DNA of 35,827 bases, taken from positions 1 to 35,827 of the forward strand of contig CAKUGQ010000019.1 of assembly GCA_934654755.1 (NCBI GenBank), written 5' to 3'. Position 1 is the stretch's first letter, and the number at the start of each line of letters is the position of its first letter. The position numbers were made by a program, and so were the translations under genes. The stretch is from an uncultured Oscillospiraceae bacterium. GTDB lineage: Bacteria; Bacillota; Clostridia; Oscillospirales; Oscillospiraceae. Under the pieces are notes generated by a model. That model had not been told where the DNA came from. It saw only the letters and a program-made list of their open reading frames with translations, and ran no database searches. Shown piece by piece: positions 16,870 to 25,289 of the stretch.

Positions 16870-16899
16870 GCAGATAAAACCGAAACGGAGGTTTCTGTG

Positions 16900-17823
16900 A
16901 TGAAAGAATTCTCATTCCCCTCGCATGGTGCCGGGACGATCCGTGCGTATCGCTGGGAGCCGGAGGGAGCGCCCGTAGCTGTTTTGCAGATCGTCCACGG
17001 CATTGCCGAGCATATGCTGCGCTACGACGAATTTGCCCGATGGCTCAACGAGCGCGGGGTTCTGATTGTTGCGGAGGATCATATGGGTCACGGGAAAAGC
17101 GAAGGCAGCGGCGCGCCGCTGTATTTTGCAGGCGGATGGTTCTGCGCCGTGGACGACAGCTTTGAGCTGCTGCGCCGCACACAGGCGGAGTTTCCGGATA
17201 CACCCTATTTTATCCTTGGCCACTCCATGGGCTCCTTCCTGACGCGCAGTCTTCTCATCCGTTACCCGAAAACGCGGCTGGCCGGCGCGGTCATCTGTGG
17301 TACGGCGTGGCAGCCGGAGCCCGTGCTGCTGGCTGGACGAGCGCTGACGGCGCTGGCTGCGCTCGGCGGCGATAAGCGACACAGTCGGTTTTTACATCGG
17401 TTGATGTTCGGCGCCTATAATGCTGAATTTCCTGATGCAAAGACAGAAAACGACTGGGTCTGCTCCGACCCGGAGGTTGTTGCACGTTATACTGCCGACC
17501 CGCTGTGCGGCGGCAGGGAGACAGTCGGACTGGCGCGCGCCATGCTCGGCGGCATCGCGTTCAACCAGAAGCGGAAAAATCTGGCGCGGATGAATCCGGA
17601 GCTTCCGGTGCTGTTTATTGCCGGACAATCCGATCCCGTCGGCAATATGGGCAAGGGCGTCGTGCGAGCGGCAGACGAGTTCCGGAAAGCGGGAGTACGA
17701 CGTGTTGACTGCAAGCTCTACCCCGGCCGCCACGAGATTCTCAACGAGCCGAATCGGCTTGAGGTCTACCGCGATGTCTGGAATTTTATGGCTGCGGCGG
17801 GAAATCTTGTTACTGATTTGTAA
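16900..17823 (+). CDS. Alpha/beta hydrolase, monoacylglycerol lipase/lysophospholipase-like
   Basis: This 307-residue serine hydrolase belongs to the family of monoglyceride lipases and lysophospholipases (hydrolase_4). The oxyanion region is IVHGIAEH, followed by EDHMGHGKSEG. The nucleophile Ser109 is in GHSMGSF, the acid in AGQSDPVG, and the catalytic His in YPGRHEILNE. The start at 16900 has GGAGG eight bases ahead. No signal peptide is visible, so it acts in the cytosol or at the inner membrane face. The natural ester substrate is not known. Confidence 0.92.
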   Translation: MKEFSFPSHGAGTIRAYRWEPEGAPVAVLQIVHGIAEHMLRYDEFARWLNERGVLIVAEDHMGHGKSEGSGAPLYFAGGWFCAVDDSFELLRRTQAEFPDTPYFILGHSMGSFLTRSLLIRYPKTRLAGAVICGTAWQPEPVLLAGRALTALAALGGDKRHSRFLHRLMFGAYNAEFPDAKTENDWVCSDPEVVARYTADPLCGGRETVGLARAMLGGIAFNQKRKNLARMNPELPVLFIAGQSDPVGNMGKGVVRAADEFRKAGVRRVDCKLYPGRHEILNEPNRLEVYRDVWNFMAAAGNLVTDL

Positions 17824-17862
17824 TTATTTTTTCAAAATGCCCCGTAGCGGTGCGAACGGCGC

Positions 17863-17891
17863 TTGACGAGCCTGAAAAAGTCTGTTACAAT
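17863..17891 (+). promoter_or_regulatory. Promoter of the SLH lysozyme-like gene
   Basis: TTGACG (17863-17868) and TACAAT (17886-17891) are separated by 17 bases, 45 bases before the start codon. Confidence 0.8.
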
Positions 17892-17936
17892 GAAACCGTG
17901 TTGATTTTCGGCAAATTCAGATCCAGAGGTGAAACC

Positions 17937-20054
17937 ATGAGAAGATCCTTTATCATATTCCTTGTGACCTGCCTCCTTGCGGCCATGCTGATCCCTGCGT
18001 TTGCGACCGAGCAGGAGCCCTATGCGGAGAAGGACTATCGGCTCAGTGCGGACGGTCTTGCGTTCGTGAAGGAAATGAGCGACAAGGATGTTTCCGGCAC
18101 CTCGGCTCTTACGGAGGCCGAGCAGGCTGTCACGGCGCTTGCCGCACGCTATTCGCTTACGTTTACGCAGCCGCAGGCCGATGCGCTGATCGACTTTACG
18201 CTCAATTACGGGACGTATATCCTCAGCAGCAATTACCGCGTGGAGCGTGTGCTTGCCGCCGGAAAATTCAGCGAGGTCGAGCTGGCCAATGCCATGTGTG
18301 CATGGGTGAAGATCGGTTCGGATTTCTCGCAGAAGCTCCTTGATCGCCGTATCCGCGAGCTTCAGCTTTTCCTTTACGAAGACTATCAGGGAGCGACAAC
18401 TCCCGGCTTCCGTTATCTTGTCTTTGACGGCAACGGCGGCAAGTCCGAGGACAATACCGTGCTTTGCTACGCCGCCGGCCAGACCTATGCCGAGCTTCCG
18501 TTGGCAACGCGCAGCGGCTACAACTTTGCCGGCTGGTTTACCGCGAAGGAGGACGGCACGCAGGTTGTCAATAAGCTGACCGTAACGGAGAATCTGGCCG
18601 TTTATGCCCGTTGGACGAGGGATCCGGTGTCCGGCAACCCGAATGACAATGAGCCTGCCGACCCTACCGACCCGACCGACCCTACAGAACCGAAGCCGGA
18701 GCTGCCGGAGCTGAAGACCAGTGAGGAAGGTGTTCAGTTTATCAAGGATCATGAGGGCTTCCTGCAATACGCCGTATGGGACTACAGCCAATGGTCCATT
18801 GGTTACGGCACGCGCTGTGATCCCGATGACTATCCGGACGGCATTACCCGTGAAGAGGCGGACCGCCTCCTGCGCGTGATGCTTGCCGATTTTGAAAAGG
18901 TGCTGGACAAGCTCCTGAGTGAAAAATCTGCCGTCGTACATACACAGGCTCAGTATGACATGATGGTGAGTCTGACCTTCAACCTTGGCCAGCAGTGGAT
19001 GCGCTCGGATTATGAGCTGTACAAAAACCTGCTTGGCGGTGTAACGGATGAGCTTGCGTTTGTCAATACGCTGGGGCGCTGGATCAATGCCGGCGGTTCT
19101 CCGTTGGACGGCCTGGCGCTGCGTCGTATTGACGAGGCGTGCCTGTATCTGTATGGCGAGTATAAGCTCGGCAATTCGCGCTATATGCGCATCGTCTATA
19201 ATGCAGCGGGTGGCTCCTGTGACGTGGACTACCGCTATTACCGCACAGGAGAAGCGCTCGGGACATTGCCCACGCCCGTCCGTGAGGGACACCGTTTCCT
19301 TGGTTGGTATGATAAGCCGGAGGCCGGCGGCACACTTTACACTGCGGCTGCCGTTGCTCCGACGACGAAGAATCTCCGCCTGTACGCCCGCTGGGAGTTG
19401 GCGCCGGTCGACCCCACGGAACCGACGGAGCCCACGGAACCGACGGAGCCCACGGAACCGACGGAGCCCACGGAACCGACGGAGCCCACCGAGCCGACGC
19501 CTTCGTTTACGGATGTGGATCCCTTTCAGTGGTATTATGACTATGTGCTGCGCGGTGTGGAGCTGGGACTGTTTAACGGCATGGGCGACGGAACCTTCGA
19601 GCCGGGCGGCACGATGACCCGTGCCATGATCGTTACCGTTCTTTACCGCATGGCCGGTTCTCCCGCCGCTTCCGCGAGCACTTCGTTCAGCGATGTTTCC
19701 GCAGGTCAGTGGTATACGCAGGCCGTTGCATGGGGGACGGAGCAGGGAATCGTGCTCGGTATGGGCGACGGTACCTTCGGCACGAATGCGATGGTTCAGC
19801 GTGAGCAGCTCGTAACGTTCCTGTATCGTTATGCCGGAAGCTGCGGCATCGACACCTCGGCCCGCGCGGATCTGTCGGCTTTCCCGGATGCGGGACGGGT
19901 TTCCTCCTACGCCCGTGAAGCGATGCAGTGGGCGGTCGCCAGCGGCATCCTCAACGGATCGGACGGCTACCTGCTGCCCCAGGGCAAGGCGACCCGCGCT
20001 CAATGTGCGAAGCTTGTAGTCAGCTTTTACGACAAATTCCTCAATAAGGACTAA
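17937..20054 (+). CDS. Secreted lysozyme-like protein with InlB B-repeats and SLH anchor
   Basis: The 705-residue protein has a signal peptide ending near Ala23. A first lysozyme-like domain (about 35-151) lacks the catalytic Glu pattern. An InlB B-repeat follows (160-228, ending NLAVYARW). A second GH24-like domain (260-411) has Glu273 in KDHEGF, Asp282 and SIGYGT, matching the Glu-8-Asp spacing of phage lysozymes, with Ser in the usual Thr position. A second B-repeat (417-488), a Pro-Thr-Glu linker (492-521) and three SLH domains (523-702) complete it. It should sit on the outer surface, bound to secondary cell-wall polymer, and cut or bind peptidoglycan. The start has AGAGGTGA upstream and its own promoter. 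Whether the enzyme is active is uncertain. Confidence 0.9.
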   Translation: MRRSFIIFLVTCLLAAMLIPAFATEQEPYAEKDYRLSADGLAFVKEMSDKDVSGTSALTEAEQAVTALAARYSLTFTQPQADALIDFTLNYGTYILSSNYRVERVLAAGKFSEVELANAMCAWVKIGSDFSQKLLDRRIRELQLFLYEDYQGATTPGFRYLVFDGNGGKSEDNTVLCYAAGQTYAELPLATRSGYNFAGWFTAKEDGTQVVNKLTVTENLAVYARWTRDPVSGNPNDNEPADPTDPTDPTEPKPELPELKTSEEGVQFIKDHEGFLQYAVWDYSQWSIGYGTRCDPDDYPDGITREEADRLLRVMLADFEKVLDKLLSEKSAVVHTQAQYDMMVSLTFNLGQQWMRSDYELYKNLLGGVTDELAFVNTLGRWINAGGSPLDGLALRRIDEACLYLYGEYKLGNSRYMRIVYNAAGGSCDVDYRYYRTGEALGTLPTPVREGHRFLGWYDKPEAGGTLYTAAAVAPTTKNLRLYARWELAPVDPTEPTEPTEPTEPTEPTEPTEPTEPTEPTPSFTDVDPFQWYYDYVLRGVELGLFNGMGDGTFEPGGTMTRAMIVTVLYRMAGSPAASASTSFSDVSAGQWYTQAVAWGTEQGIVLGMGDGTFGTNAMVQREQLVTFLYRYAGSCGIDTSARADLSAFPDAGRVSSYAREAMQWAVASGILNGSDGYLLPQGKATRAQCAKLVVSFYDKFLNKD
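19413..19499 (+). repeat. 18-bp tandem repeat coding the TEP linker
   Basis: Four copies of an 18-base unit (CCCACGGAACCGACGGAG), plus a degenerate fifth, encode a Thr-Glu-Pro repeat between the B-repeat and SLH domains. Near-identity at DNA level suggests the linker length varies by slippage. Confidence 0.9.
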
Positions 20055-20064
20055 ACTGCAAACG

Positions 20065-20097
20065 AACGCCCCGGCGAACTATGCGTCGGGGCGTTTT
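20065..20097 (+). terminator. Rho-independent terminator after the SLH gene
   Basis: AACGCCCCG and CGGGGCGTT form the main stem, closing a loop of about thirteen bases, followed by TT and C. It lies 11 bases past the stop codon. Confidence 0.8.
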
Positions 20098-20119
20098 CCT
20101 GCGAATCTGAGGTGAAAGA

Positions 20120-20860
20120 ATGGAGTTACAGAATTACAGACTGACGCTGTGCTACGACGGCACGCGCTATCAGGGTTGGCAGCGACTGCCGAGGAACGGG
20201 ATGAGCATTCAGGGCAGGGTGGAGCAGGCCCTGAGCGAGCTGTTCGGTCTGCCGATTGAGATCAGCGGAAGCGGGCGCACGGATGCGGGCGTCCACGCAA
20301 TGGCACAGGTCGCCTCGTTCCGCGCGCCTGCGCAGCCGCCGGAACGGGTACTGGCGCGGCTGCGTACGCTTCTGCCGGAGGATATCGGCGCACTGTCGCT
20401 GGAATATGCCGCCCCGCGTTTTCATGCCCGTCTTTGTGCTGCGGAAAAGACATATCGCTACCGCATATGGAACAGCGAGGCGCCGGATGTATTTGAAAGG
20501 CGCTGGCGCGTGCGGGTGTCGCAGCCGTTGGAGCTTTGCGCAATGCGTGAAGCTGCGGGATTGTTGATCGGTACGCACGATTTTGCTGCATTTTGCAGCA
20601 ATCCGCAGATGAAAAAATCAACGGTCCGCACGCTCAAACGTGTAGAATTGACGCAGCGCGGCGCAGAGCTGCAAATTGATATGACTGCCGACGGTTTTCT
20701 GTATCACATGGCGAGGATCCTTGCCGGAACACTGCTCGAGGTCGGACTCGGCAAACGTGAGGCGCAGTCCGTCCCGGGGCTGTTCGGCGGCCCGCGCGCT
20801 GCAGCGGGGGAGACAGCCCCGGCAAAGGGCCTTTGGCTGATGGAGGTAAAATACGGATGA
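20120..20860 (+). CDS. truA: tRNA pseudouridine(38-40) synthase
   Basis: TruA modifies uridines 38-40 of the tRNA anticodon stem. The 246-residue protein starts with the family-typical YRLTLCYDGTRYQGWQ and has the catalytic Asp55 in SGRTDAGVHA. Later conserved blocks are FCSNPQMKKSTVRT and FLYHMARILAGTLLEVG. GAGGTGA lies ahead of the ATG. Its stop overlaps the next gene by four bases. Confidence 0.97.
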   Translation: MELQNYRLTLCYDGTRYQGWQRLPRNGMSIQGRVEQALSELFGLPIEISGSGRTDAGVHAMAQVASFRAPAQPPERVLARLRTLLPEDIGALSLEYAAPRFHARLCAAEKTYRYRIWNSEAPDVFERRWRVRVSQPLELCAMREAAGLLIGTHDFAAFCSNPQMKKSTVRTLKRVELTQRGAELQIDMTADGFLYHMARILAGTLLEVGLGKREAQSVPGLFGGPRAAAGETAPAKGLWLMEVKYG

Positions 20861-21201
20861 ACATTCAGATCTTTGGAAAGAACAAATGCTTTGATACCAA
20901 AAAAGCGGAGCGCTATTTCAAAGAACGTCGCATAAAATATCAATATATCGATCTGAAACGCTACGGAATGTCCAACGGAGAGTTTGAAAGTGTGCTCCGT
21001 GCCGTCGGCGGTGTAGATCAGCTCATCGATTGGAGCAGCAAGGATGCGGATGTTACGCTGATGCACTATATGGAGGATTCCCGTGCCAAAGAGGATAAGC
21101 TGTTTGAGCGCCCGGAGCTGATGAAAACGCCTGTCGTGCGCAACGGACGGCAGGCAACTTCCGGATATTGTCCGGAGGTTTGGAAGCAGTGGGAAGGGTA
21201 G
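20857..21201 (+). CDS. ArsC/Spx-family thioredoxin-fold protein
   Basis: The 114-residue protein has the ArsC-like fold: an N-terminal beta strand (IQIFGKNKCFDTKKAERYF) with a single Cys, then YIDLKRYGMSNGEF and the family end TPVVRNGRQATSGYCPEVW. It has one Cys (CFDT) rather than the CxxC redox switch of true Spx. The true start is the ATG at 20857 with TGGAGGT upstream; it overlaps the truA stop (ATGA). Arsenate reductase activity should not be assumed, since no ars genes are nearby and it is embedded with tRNA-modification genes. Confidence 0.9.
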   Translation: MNIQIFGKNKCFDTKKAERYFKERRIKYQYIDLKRYGMSNGEFESVLRAVGGVDQLIDWSSKDADVTLMHYMEDSRAKEDKLFERPELMKTPVVRNGRQATSGYCPEVWKQWEG

Positions 21202-21209
21202 AGTACGGA

Positions 21210-22583
21210 ATGGAAGGCACGCTTCGAATTTCAATCCCGGCAGAGGTTCGTGATATTCTGCAAACGCTTCGCGCGAAGGGCTATACGGCCTATGCGGTTG
21301 GCGGCTGTGTGCGCGACAGCCTGCTTGGCGCAGTGCCGAACGACTGGGATATTTGCACCGCAGCGCGGCCGGAGCAAACCGCGGACTGTTTTCCGGGCGA
21401 ACGCGTTCTGCTTACCGGTGCACGTTATGGCACAGTCACGCTGCTGCGCGGCGAAGCGGGGTATGAGATCACGACCTTCCGTGCCGAGAGGGGTTACTCC
21501 GATGCCCGTCATCCGAGTGATGTGGACTTTCTCGATACGCTTGCCGGCGATCTGTCGCGCCGCGATTTCACCATCAATGCCATGGCGGCGGACGAAAACG
21601 GCTGTGTGGTCGATCCGTTCGGCGGGCGGGACGATTTAAAGCACGGTACCCTGCGATGTGTCGGTGAGCCGGCTGCACGGTTTACGGAGGATGCGCTGCG
21701 AATGCTGCGTGCACTCCGCTTTGCATCGCGTTTTGACCTTCGGGTCGAAAGGCATACGGCATCGGCTCTGCATGAATTGCGCGATTTGCTGCACCGCGTA
21801 TCAAGCGAACGCATTGCAAAGGAGCTGTGCGGTCTGCTGCGCGGCGCTGCGGCCGCGCGTGTATTGCGTGAGTTTTCCGACGTTGTGTGCATTGTGCTGC
21901 CGGAGCTTTCCGCCTGCATCGGCTTCGACCAGCACAACCCGCACCATGCCTATGACGTCTGGGAACACACACTGCACGCGCTTGACGCGGCGGAGCCGGA
22001 TGTCATCCTGCGGCTTGCCGTACTGCTGCACGACATCGGAAAGCCTGATTGCTTTTCGACGGATGCTGCGGGAATCGGCCACTTTTACAATCATGCGGAG
22101 CGGAGCGAGGGGCTTGCACGAGCCGCATTGACGCGGCTGCATTTTGATCGAGAAACAATAGGACGTGTTACACGATTGATTGCTGAGCATTCGCGGGAGT
22201 TGCCCGCCGATTCGCCAAAAACGCTGCGGCGACTGCTTGTCCGAATGGGCGGCGCACAGGACGCACGGATGCTTCTGCGGCTGCGCCGCGCCGACCGCAT
22301 GGGCACGGGGACACGCCCTGCGTGGAAGGTCGAACAGGAAACCGCTGCGTTTGAGACGGCTTTGGCAGCCGTTCTGGCGCAAAAGCCGCCGATGAGCGTC
22401 CGCGACCTTGCCCTGAGCGGCGGAGAGCTGATGACGCTTGGCCTGCACGACAGGCAGATCGGACAGATGCAGCAGAGACTTTTGACGGCCGTTCTGGATG
22501 GCACCGTGGAAAATAACCGGGAAGCGCTGTCGAAGCTGGTAAAATCTGATTTAAAATCAGAAAACGAGCACGGAATAGATTGA
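21210..22583 (+). CDS. cca: CCA tRNA nucleotidyltransferase with HD domain
   Basis: The enzyme adds or repairs the 3'-CCA end of tRNAs. The class II nucleotidyltransferase head has YAVGGCVRDSLLG, the catalytic NDWDICTAA and RRDFTINAMA, followed by RFTEDALRMLRALRFASRFD. An HD phosphohydrolase domain follows (LLHDIGKPDCFSTD). The 457-residue length suits the HD-bearing type. I start it at the ATG at 21210, eight bases after the previous stop, because the family sequence begins there. Its last codons overlap the -35 box of the guanine deaminase promoter. Specificity for A only versus CCA cannot be decided by eye. Confidence 0.95.
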   Translation: MEGTLRISIPAEVRDILQTLRAKGYTAYAVGGCVRDSLLGAVPNDWDICTAARPEQTADCFPGERVLLTGARYGTVTLLRGEAGYEITTFRAERGYSDARHPSDVDFLDTLAGDLSRRDFTINAMAADENGCVVDPFGGRDDLKHGTLRCVGEPAARFTEDALRMLRALRFASRFDLRVERHTASALHELRDLLHRVSSERIAKELCGLLRGAAAARVLREFSDVVCIVLPELSACIGFDQHNPHHAYDVWEHTLHALDAAEPDVILRLAVLLHDIGKPDCFSTDAAGIGHFYNHAERSEGLARAALTRLHFDRETIGRVTRLIAEHSRELPADSPKTLRRLLVRMGGAQDARMLLRLRRADRMGTGTRPAWKVEQETAAFETALAAVLAQKPPMSVRDLALSGGELMTLGLHDRQIGQMQQRLLTAVLDGTVENNREALSKLVKSDLKSENEHGID

Positions 22584-22607
22584 CAAAAACAAGACGGGGT
22601 GTTATAA
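22579..22607 (+). promoter_or_regulatory. Consensus sigma-A promoter of guaD
   Basis: A perfect TTGACA (22579-22584) and TATAAT (22602-22607) are 17 bases apart. The -35 overlaps the cca stop codon. The leader to the ATG at 22645 is too short for a purine riboswitch. Confidence 0.92.
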
Positions 22608-22644
22608 TGAATTTGTGAAAAACCGCCAAAGGGGGCACCCCAAA

Positions 22645-23913
22645 ATGAAATCCTTTGTTCTGCGTGGCAACTTGTGTGACTGTAGCTCCGTCGATGCCGT
22701 CCGGATTCGGGAGCGAGCATGGCTTGTTTGCGAGGACGGTCTGTGCAGCGGCGTGTTCGACGTACTGCCGGAGCGGTATCGGAATCTTCCCGTCACCGAT
22801 TTTGGCGACGCTTTGATTCTTCCCGGATTGGCGGATCTTCATGTCCACGCGCCGCAGTTTTCTTTCCGCGGTCTTGGCATGGATATGGAGCTGCTGGACT
22901 GGCTGGAGCGATACACCTTCCCCGAGGAATCAAAGTATGCCGATGCGGAATACGCCGCGCGCGCTTATGACCAGTTTGTTGGCGCACTGCGCCGTAGCTT
23001 CACAACCCGCGTTGTTGCTTTCGGTACGATCCACCGTGGAGCGACGGAGCTTCTGATGCGCCTTCTGGATGAAAGCGGCCTTGCCGCCTATGTCGGGAAG
23101 GTCAATATGGATCGTAACTGCCCGGAGACATTGCGCGAGGATACCGTTGTTTCTCTGGAAACGACGGAGGCGTGGGTATGCGAAACGAGGGAGCGGTTTG
23201 CCAATGTGAAGCCGATTTTGACGCCGCGTTTTGCACCGAGCTGTACGCCGGAGCTTCTGGACGGACTGGGACGTCTGGCACGGAAATATGCGCTTCCCGT
23301 GCAGAGCCACCTGTCCGAGAATTTTGGTGAGATCGCATGGGTAAAGGAGCTGTTTCCGGACTCCGGGTTTTATGGCGAGGTCTACGACCGCTTCGGCCTG
23401 TTCGGCGGGGATACACCCTGCATCATGGCACACTGCGTTCATTCCGGTGAGGCCGAGCGTGCGCTGATGCGCAGCAATGGCGTGTTTGTTGCGCATTCCC
23501 CGCTGTCAAATTCCAACCTTGCCTCCGGTGCGGCACCTGTTTCGGCCTACCTTGCGGAGGGACTGCACGTCGGTATTTCCTCCGATGTTGCGGGCGGCGA
23601 GACGGAAAATCTTTTTGCCGCGCTTGCGGGAGCAATCCGCGCCTCAAAGCTGCGCTGGCGGCTGTATGACGAGAGCGTCAGGCCGTTGACGGTCGATCAG
23701 GCACTCTATATGGCGACACGCGGCGGCGGTGCTTTCTTTGGTAAGGTCGGTGCGTTTGAGCCGGGCTATGAGCTGGATGCGATTGTCCTTGACGATACGG
23801 CGCTTGTGCACCCGCAGCCGCTTTCGGTGCGAAGCCGTCTGGAGCGGTGCCTGTATCTGGCCGACGACCGGCAGCTTGTCGCAAAATATGTCCGCGGTCT
23901 GCGCCTGTTTTGA
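22645..23913 (+). CDS. guaD: Guanine deaminase
   Basis: This zinc amidohydrolase converts guanine to xanthine and ammonia. The metal motif is GLADLHVHAPQF, followed by the guanine-deaminase signature LLDWLERYTFPEES. Other metal-ligand regions are VQSHLSEN, MAHCVHSG and the terminal Asp in GISSDVAGG. The start at 22645 has AAAGGGGGC upstream and is behind a consensus promoter; an in-frame ATG ten codons earlier lies before that site. The length of 422 residues is standard. It is monocistronic and ends at a strong terminator, so it is probably expressed for purine salvage or nitrogen supply. Confidence 0.95.
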   Translation: MKSFVLRGNLCDCSSVDAVRIRERAWLVCEDGLCSGVFDVLPERYRNLPVTDFGDALILPGLADLHVHAPQFSFRGLGMDMELLDWLERYTFPEESKYADAEYAARAYDQFVGALRRSFTTRVVAFGTIHRGATELLMRLLDESGLAAYVGKVNMDRNCPETLREDTVVSLETTEAWVCETRERFANVKPILTPRFAPSCTPELLDGLGRLARKYALPVQSHLSENFGEIAWVKELFPDSGFYGEVYDRFGLFGGDTPCIMAHCVHSGEAERALMRSNGVFVAHSPLSNSNLASGAAPVSAYLAEGLHVGISSDVAGGETENLFAALAGAIRASKLRWRLYDESVRPLTVDQALYMATRGGGAFFGKVGAFEPGYELDAIVLDDTALVHPQPLSVRSRLERCLYLADDRQLVAKYVRGLRLF

Positions 23914-23919
23914 ACATGG

Positions 23920-23945
23920 AAGGGACCCTTGCGGTCCCTTTTTTG
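23920..23945 (+). terminator. Rho-independent terminator of guaD
   Basis: AAGGGACC and GGTCCCTT (23920-23927 with 23933-23940) close a five-base loop; a run of six T begins within the 3' arm. It starts seven bases past the stop. Confidence 0.93.
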
Positions 23946-23976
23946 TATGGAAGTACCGTTGCGGCGCAAAATATGG

Positions 23977-24005
23977 TTGACCGCCGCACACGCGTGTGCT
24001 ACAAT
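23977..24005 (+). promoter_or_regulatory. Promoter of the FemX-like gene with palindromic spacer
   Basis: TTGACC (23977-23982) and TACAAT (24000-24005) flank a 17-base spacer. Fourteen of those bases (23986-23999, GCACACGCGTGTGC) are a perfect palindrome, a good candidate operator. Confidence 0.8.
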
Positions 24006-24040
24006 TCTCCTATCTGAATTTTGGAATCGAGGGATCGGCT

Positions 24041-25063
24041 ATGACGGAGCTCATTACGATAGAGCAGTCCGCTGCGCTGGATGATTTTGTCCTGCATCAT
24101 GAATTCTGCCACTTTATGCAAACCTCGCTCTGGGGGCGTGTGAAAAAGGACTGGGGATGGTATGGCCTGATCTGCCGCGACGACAGCGGAAAAATCGTCG
24201 GTACGATGGCGATGCTGCGCCACAATGTCCACTACCTGAACACCTGTATGCTGTATGCGCCGCGCGGCCCCATCTTTTCGGACGGCGACTGGGCGACCTT
24301 TGAGGAGCTCGTTGACGCGGCGCGCGACCTTGCGAAGCAGACCGGCGCCTATCTTCTGCGTCTTGACCCGCGTATTGAGGAAAACCGTACGGACTTCTCC
24401 GAGGAGTGTAAGCGCCTCGGTTTTACGCAGAATATGGCGACGGACTATACGCTTTTCCAACCGAGAATGTGCTATGTACTGGATCTTCACGGCCTTACGC
24501 CGGAGACCTTGGAGTCCAAATACCACCGTTCGACGCGTTATAATGTTCATCTTGCCCAGCGGCGCGGCATCGAATGCGTGTTCGGTACGCCGGATGACGT
24601 GCCGGAGTTTTGCCGCATGATGGCGCAGACGGCAGAGAAAAACGAGTTTACGCCGCGCTCCGGTCCATATTTCCGCCAGCTTCTGACGGAACTGGGTGAC
24701 CATGCGAAAATGTACTTTGCAAAGCAGAACGGCGAGATTATCGCGGGTACCATTGCCGTGACCTATGGCAACCGTTCCTGGCATATGTATGGCTGTTCGG
24801 ACAATTCCCGTCTTGCCGACCGCCCGAATGAGTATCTTCAGTGGCGGATGCAGAGCGATGCGATTGAAGCCGGATGCGATGCCTTTGACTTCCGCGGCGT
24901 GGAGGGTTATCCTGTGGACGACAATCCGAAGATCGGCCTGCACAAGTACAAGCAGGGGTATGGCGCGGAATTCCATTCCTATGTCGGTCAGTTCGACCTT
25001 GTGCTTCGGCCGCAGATGGCGAAGCTCGTTCAACTGGCTGCGAAGCTCAAGACAAAGAGATAA
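24041..25063 (+). CDS. FemABX-family peptidyl/aminoacyltransferase
   Basis: FemABX enzymes use aminoacyl-tRNA to add amino acids to the lipid II stem peptide, building peptidoglycan cross-bridges. The 340-residue protein has two tandem GNAT-like domains: the first with HEFCHFMQTSLWGRVKKDWGW and MLYAPRGPIF, the second with PEYL-like PNEYLQWRMQSDAIEAG and the family end DFRGVEGYP...IGLHKYKQGYGAE. It lacks the coiled-coil tRNA arm of FemA, so it is FemX-like. The start at 24041 has GAGGGAT upstream. It is monocistronic between its own promoter and a terminator. The amino acid added is unknown. Confidence 0.93.
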   Translation: MTELITIEQSAALDDFVLHHEFCHFMQTSLWGRVKKDWGWYGLICRDDSGKIVGTMAMLRHNVHYLNTCMLYAPRGPIFSDGDWATFEELVDAARDLAKQTGAYLLRLDPRIEENRTDFSEECKRLGFTQNMATDYTLFQPRMCYVLDLHGLTPETLESKYHRSTRYNVHLAQRRGIECVFGTPDDVPEFCRMMAQTAEKNEFTPRSGPYFRQLLTELGDHAKMYFAKQNGEIIAGTIAVTYGNRSWHMYGCSDNSRLADRPNEYLQWRMQSDAIEAGCDAFDFRGVEGYPVDDNPKIGLHKYKQGYGAEFHSYVGQFDLVLRPQMAKLVQLAAKLKTKR

Positions 25064-25138
25064 ACAGTTGTGGGGCATTGCTGCCGCGGTGCCCCTTCGT
25101 CTGCAGCGCAGGGTGAGTTTGCGGAAATTCAGGCGACA

Positions 25139-25165
25139 AAAGGCCGGCCCAATAGGGCCGGCCTT
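25139..25165 (+). terminator. Terminator hairpin, also one copy of a 26-bp repeat
   Basis: AAGGCCGGCCC (25140-25150) pairs with GGGCCGGCCTT (25155-25165) over AATA, followed by AATTTG. Bases 25139-25164 recur exactly at 35163-35188. It ends the FemX-like transcript and marks the left edge of the Rhs locus. Confidence 0.8.
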
Positions 25166-25259
25166 AATTTGTTGAAAAACCGCCTGGTGCGGTTCCGTCC
25201 GGTCTGCCGCTTTCAGCGTTTGCGGGCGCAAAAAAGCAGGGAAAAGGAGAAGAAAGCAC

Positions 25260-25289
25260 TTGACAACAGGAGGAAAGGTATGGTATAGT
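25260..25289 (+). promoter_or_regulatory. Promoter of the Rhs/WapA-like gene
   Basis: TTGACA (25260-25265) and TATAGT (25284-25289) are 18 bases apart. The start codon is over 300 bases downstream, so a long leader is transcribed. Confidence 0.78.

Noticed and set aside
19413..19499. Regular short repeats that might suggest CRISPR
   Set aside because: They are contiguous 18-base coding repeats without spacers.
17832..20003. Minus-strand open frame of over 700 codons opposite the SLH gene
   Set aside because: The Arg/Gly-rich repeats in it are only the reverse reading of the TEP linker; the plus strand has signal peptide, promoter, domains and terminator.
20857..21201. Arsenate resistance operon
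   Set aside because: Only an ArsC-fold protein is present, with no arsB, arsR or acr gene nearby.
22608..22644. Purine riboswitch ahead of guanine deaminase
   Set aside because: The space between promoter and start codon is too short for an aptamer and no conserved core is present.
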